Shown piece after piece: positions 63,789-64,000 of a stretch of DNA of 64,000 bases. Both the position numbers and the translations under genes were made by a program. The DNA is from an uncultured Pelagibacteraceae bacterium (GTDB lineage Bacteria > Pseudomonadota > Alphaproteobacteria > Pelagibacterales > Pelagibacteraceae): assembly GCA_902628275.1 (NCBI GenBank), contig CACOMI010000002.1, forward strand, positions 116,643 to 180,642. The letters run 5' to 3'. Each line of letters begins with the position of its first letter. Within the stretch, counting starts at the first letter, position 1. The notes under the pieces are model-generated. The model did not search any database and had not been told where the DNA came from. It was given only the letters and a program-made list of their open reading frames with translations.

Positions 63789-63881
63789 TTTCTATATGCA
63801 AAAACTGCATAGCCAATTTTCCATATAAACGTTTCTAATTAAAATTTTAAAAAATATAAGCACTTCATAACGGAGGAGATT

Positions 63882-64000
63882 ATGAATAAATTTTTTAAAA
63901 AAATAAATTTAATTTTATTATCATTTATCGCTATGATCAGTTTTACAACAGCGGTGAATGCTGAGACTACTATTTCACCAGAGGGTCAATATATTTTCAA
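63882..64000 (+). CDS. Exported or membrane protein, 3'-truncated; possibly ammonium transporter
   Basis: Only the first 39 codons are in the window. A CGGAGGAG Shine-Dalgarno precedes the ATG. The first 26 residues (KINLILLSFIAMISFTTAVNA) are a signal peptide, then AETTISPEGQYIF. Some bacterial Amt proteins begin with a cleaved signal followed by a similar short segment before helix 1, so an ammonium transporter is possible, but too little is visible to decide. Confidence 0.55.
   Translation, partial: MNKFFKKINLILLSFIAMISFTTAVNAETTISPEGQYIF

Larger units (their letters stand above)
63322..63834. repeat. Five dispersed AACGTTT motifs around the HU gene
   Basis: AACGTTT occurs on the plus strand at 63322, 63347, 63420, 63760 and 63828: three times in the rseP-HU gap and twice after HU. 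All five copies are intergenic. The first three read AACGTTTA. The inner AACGTT is self-complementary, as for dimer binding sites. The listed span covers the outer limits, not a continuous repeat. Confidence 0.6.

Noticed and set aside
1-64000. CRISPR arrays, insertion sequences, prophage or defence islands
   Set aside because: No regularly spaced repeats, transposase, integrase or defence-type genes were seen; the window is metabolic throughout.

Overview
The window looks like a stretch of a SAR11-type (Pelagibacterales, Alphaproteobacteria) chromosome. The DNA is strongly AT-rich, genes are packed with 0-130 bp between them, and convergent genes commonly abut or overlap. The gene content also fits: a SUF-only iron-sulfur operon under IscR, a TPP riboswitch in front of a thiV-type symporter, and TRAP, tripartite tricarboxylate and sugar ABC importers with periplasmic binding proteins. 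This assignment is inferred from content and style, not from a database search. No tRNA, rRNA, CRISPR array, insertion sequence or prophage was seen, and no gap between genes exceeds about 300 bp.

Region by region. 1-7.7 kb: 3' end of anmK, an alpha/beta hydrolase, then iscR-sufBCDSU-sufT-sufA. 7.8-14 kb: a small ORF, glnA, a YbaK-like deacylase, an EamA exporter, a homocysteine methyltransferase, a 2OG-Fe(II) oxygenase, a TauE/SafE exporter, moaB and a DUF1244 gene. 14-16.2 kb: an ExaC/AcoD-like aldehyde dehydrogenase with an odd lysine-rich N-terminus, and its usual DUF779 partner. 16.2-21 kb: one minus-strand molybdenum operon, moaA-moaC-moaD-moaE-msrP-msrQ plus a two-gene XdhC. 21-26.5 kb: a GYD protein, a sugar (probably inositol) ABC importer, iolG-like and iolE. 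26.5-32.9 kb: a 2-hydroxyacid dehydrogenase, a TRAP importer, a Sel1 protein and a di-haem peroxidase. 32.9-49 kb: a carbohydrate island with Gfo/Idh oxidoreductases, a 2-hydroxyacid dehydrogenase, an HpcH/HpaI aldolase, an aldehyde dehydrogenase, iolD, SDRs, a RhmD-like sugar-acid dehydratase, a PdxA-family enzyme, a tripartite tricarboxylate importer, a ROK kinase and an aldose epimerase. 49-56 kb: pentapeptide-repeat and hypothetical proteins, the TPP riboswitch with thiV, a thioredoxin-like protein, an ABC-2 exporter, a second TauE/SafE, a SOUL haem protein and a beta-carbonic-anhydrase-like protein. 56-64 kb: YbbP/YbbA, a TesA-type esterase, two secreted proteins, an SRAP protein, YajQ, RseP, HU, and the start of an exported or membrane protein that may be an ammonium transporter.

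Working together: IolG, IolE and IolD supply the first three steps of myo-inositol breakdown, and the ABC importer beside iolG/iolE is the likely entry route. The later steps (iolB, iolC, iolJ) are not in the window. A second, non-phosphorylating sugar-acid route is suggested by the epimerase, SDRs, RhmD-like dehydratase, HpcH/HpaI aldolase and aldehyde dehydrogenase. The molybdenum operon makes the cofactor used by its own MsrP, a periplasmic methionine sulfoxide reductase.

The most unusual signals are regulatory: two tandem hairpins at the tctC/tctB junction (start codon in the first loop, intrinsic terminator inside the reading frame), a terminator after the ABC binding-protein gene, five copies of AACGTTT around the HU gene, a riboswitch whose closing helix covers the Shine-Dalgarno, divergent genes with touching start codons, a peroxidase gene without a canonical start, and the lysine-rich extension on an aldehyde dehydrogenase.
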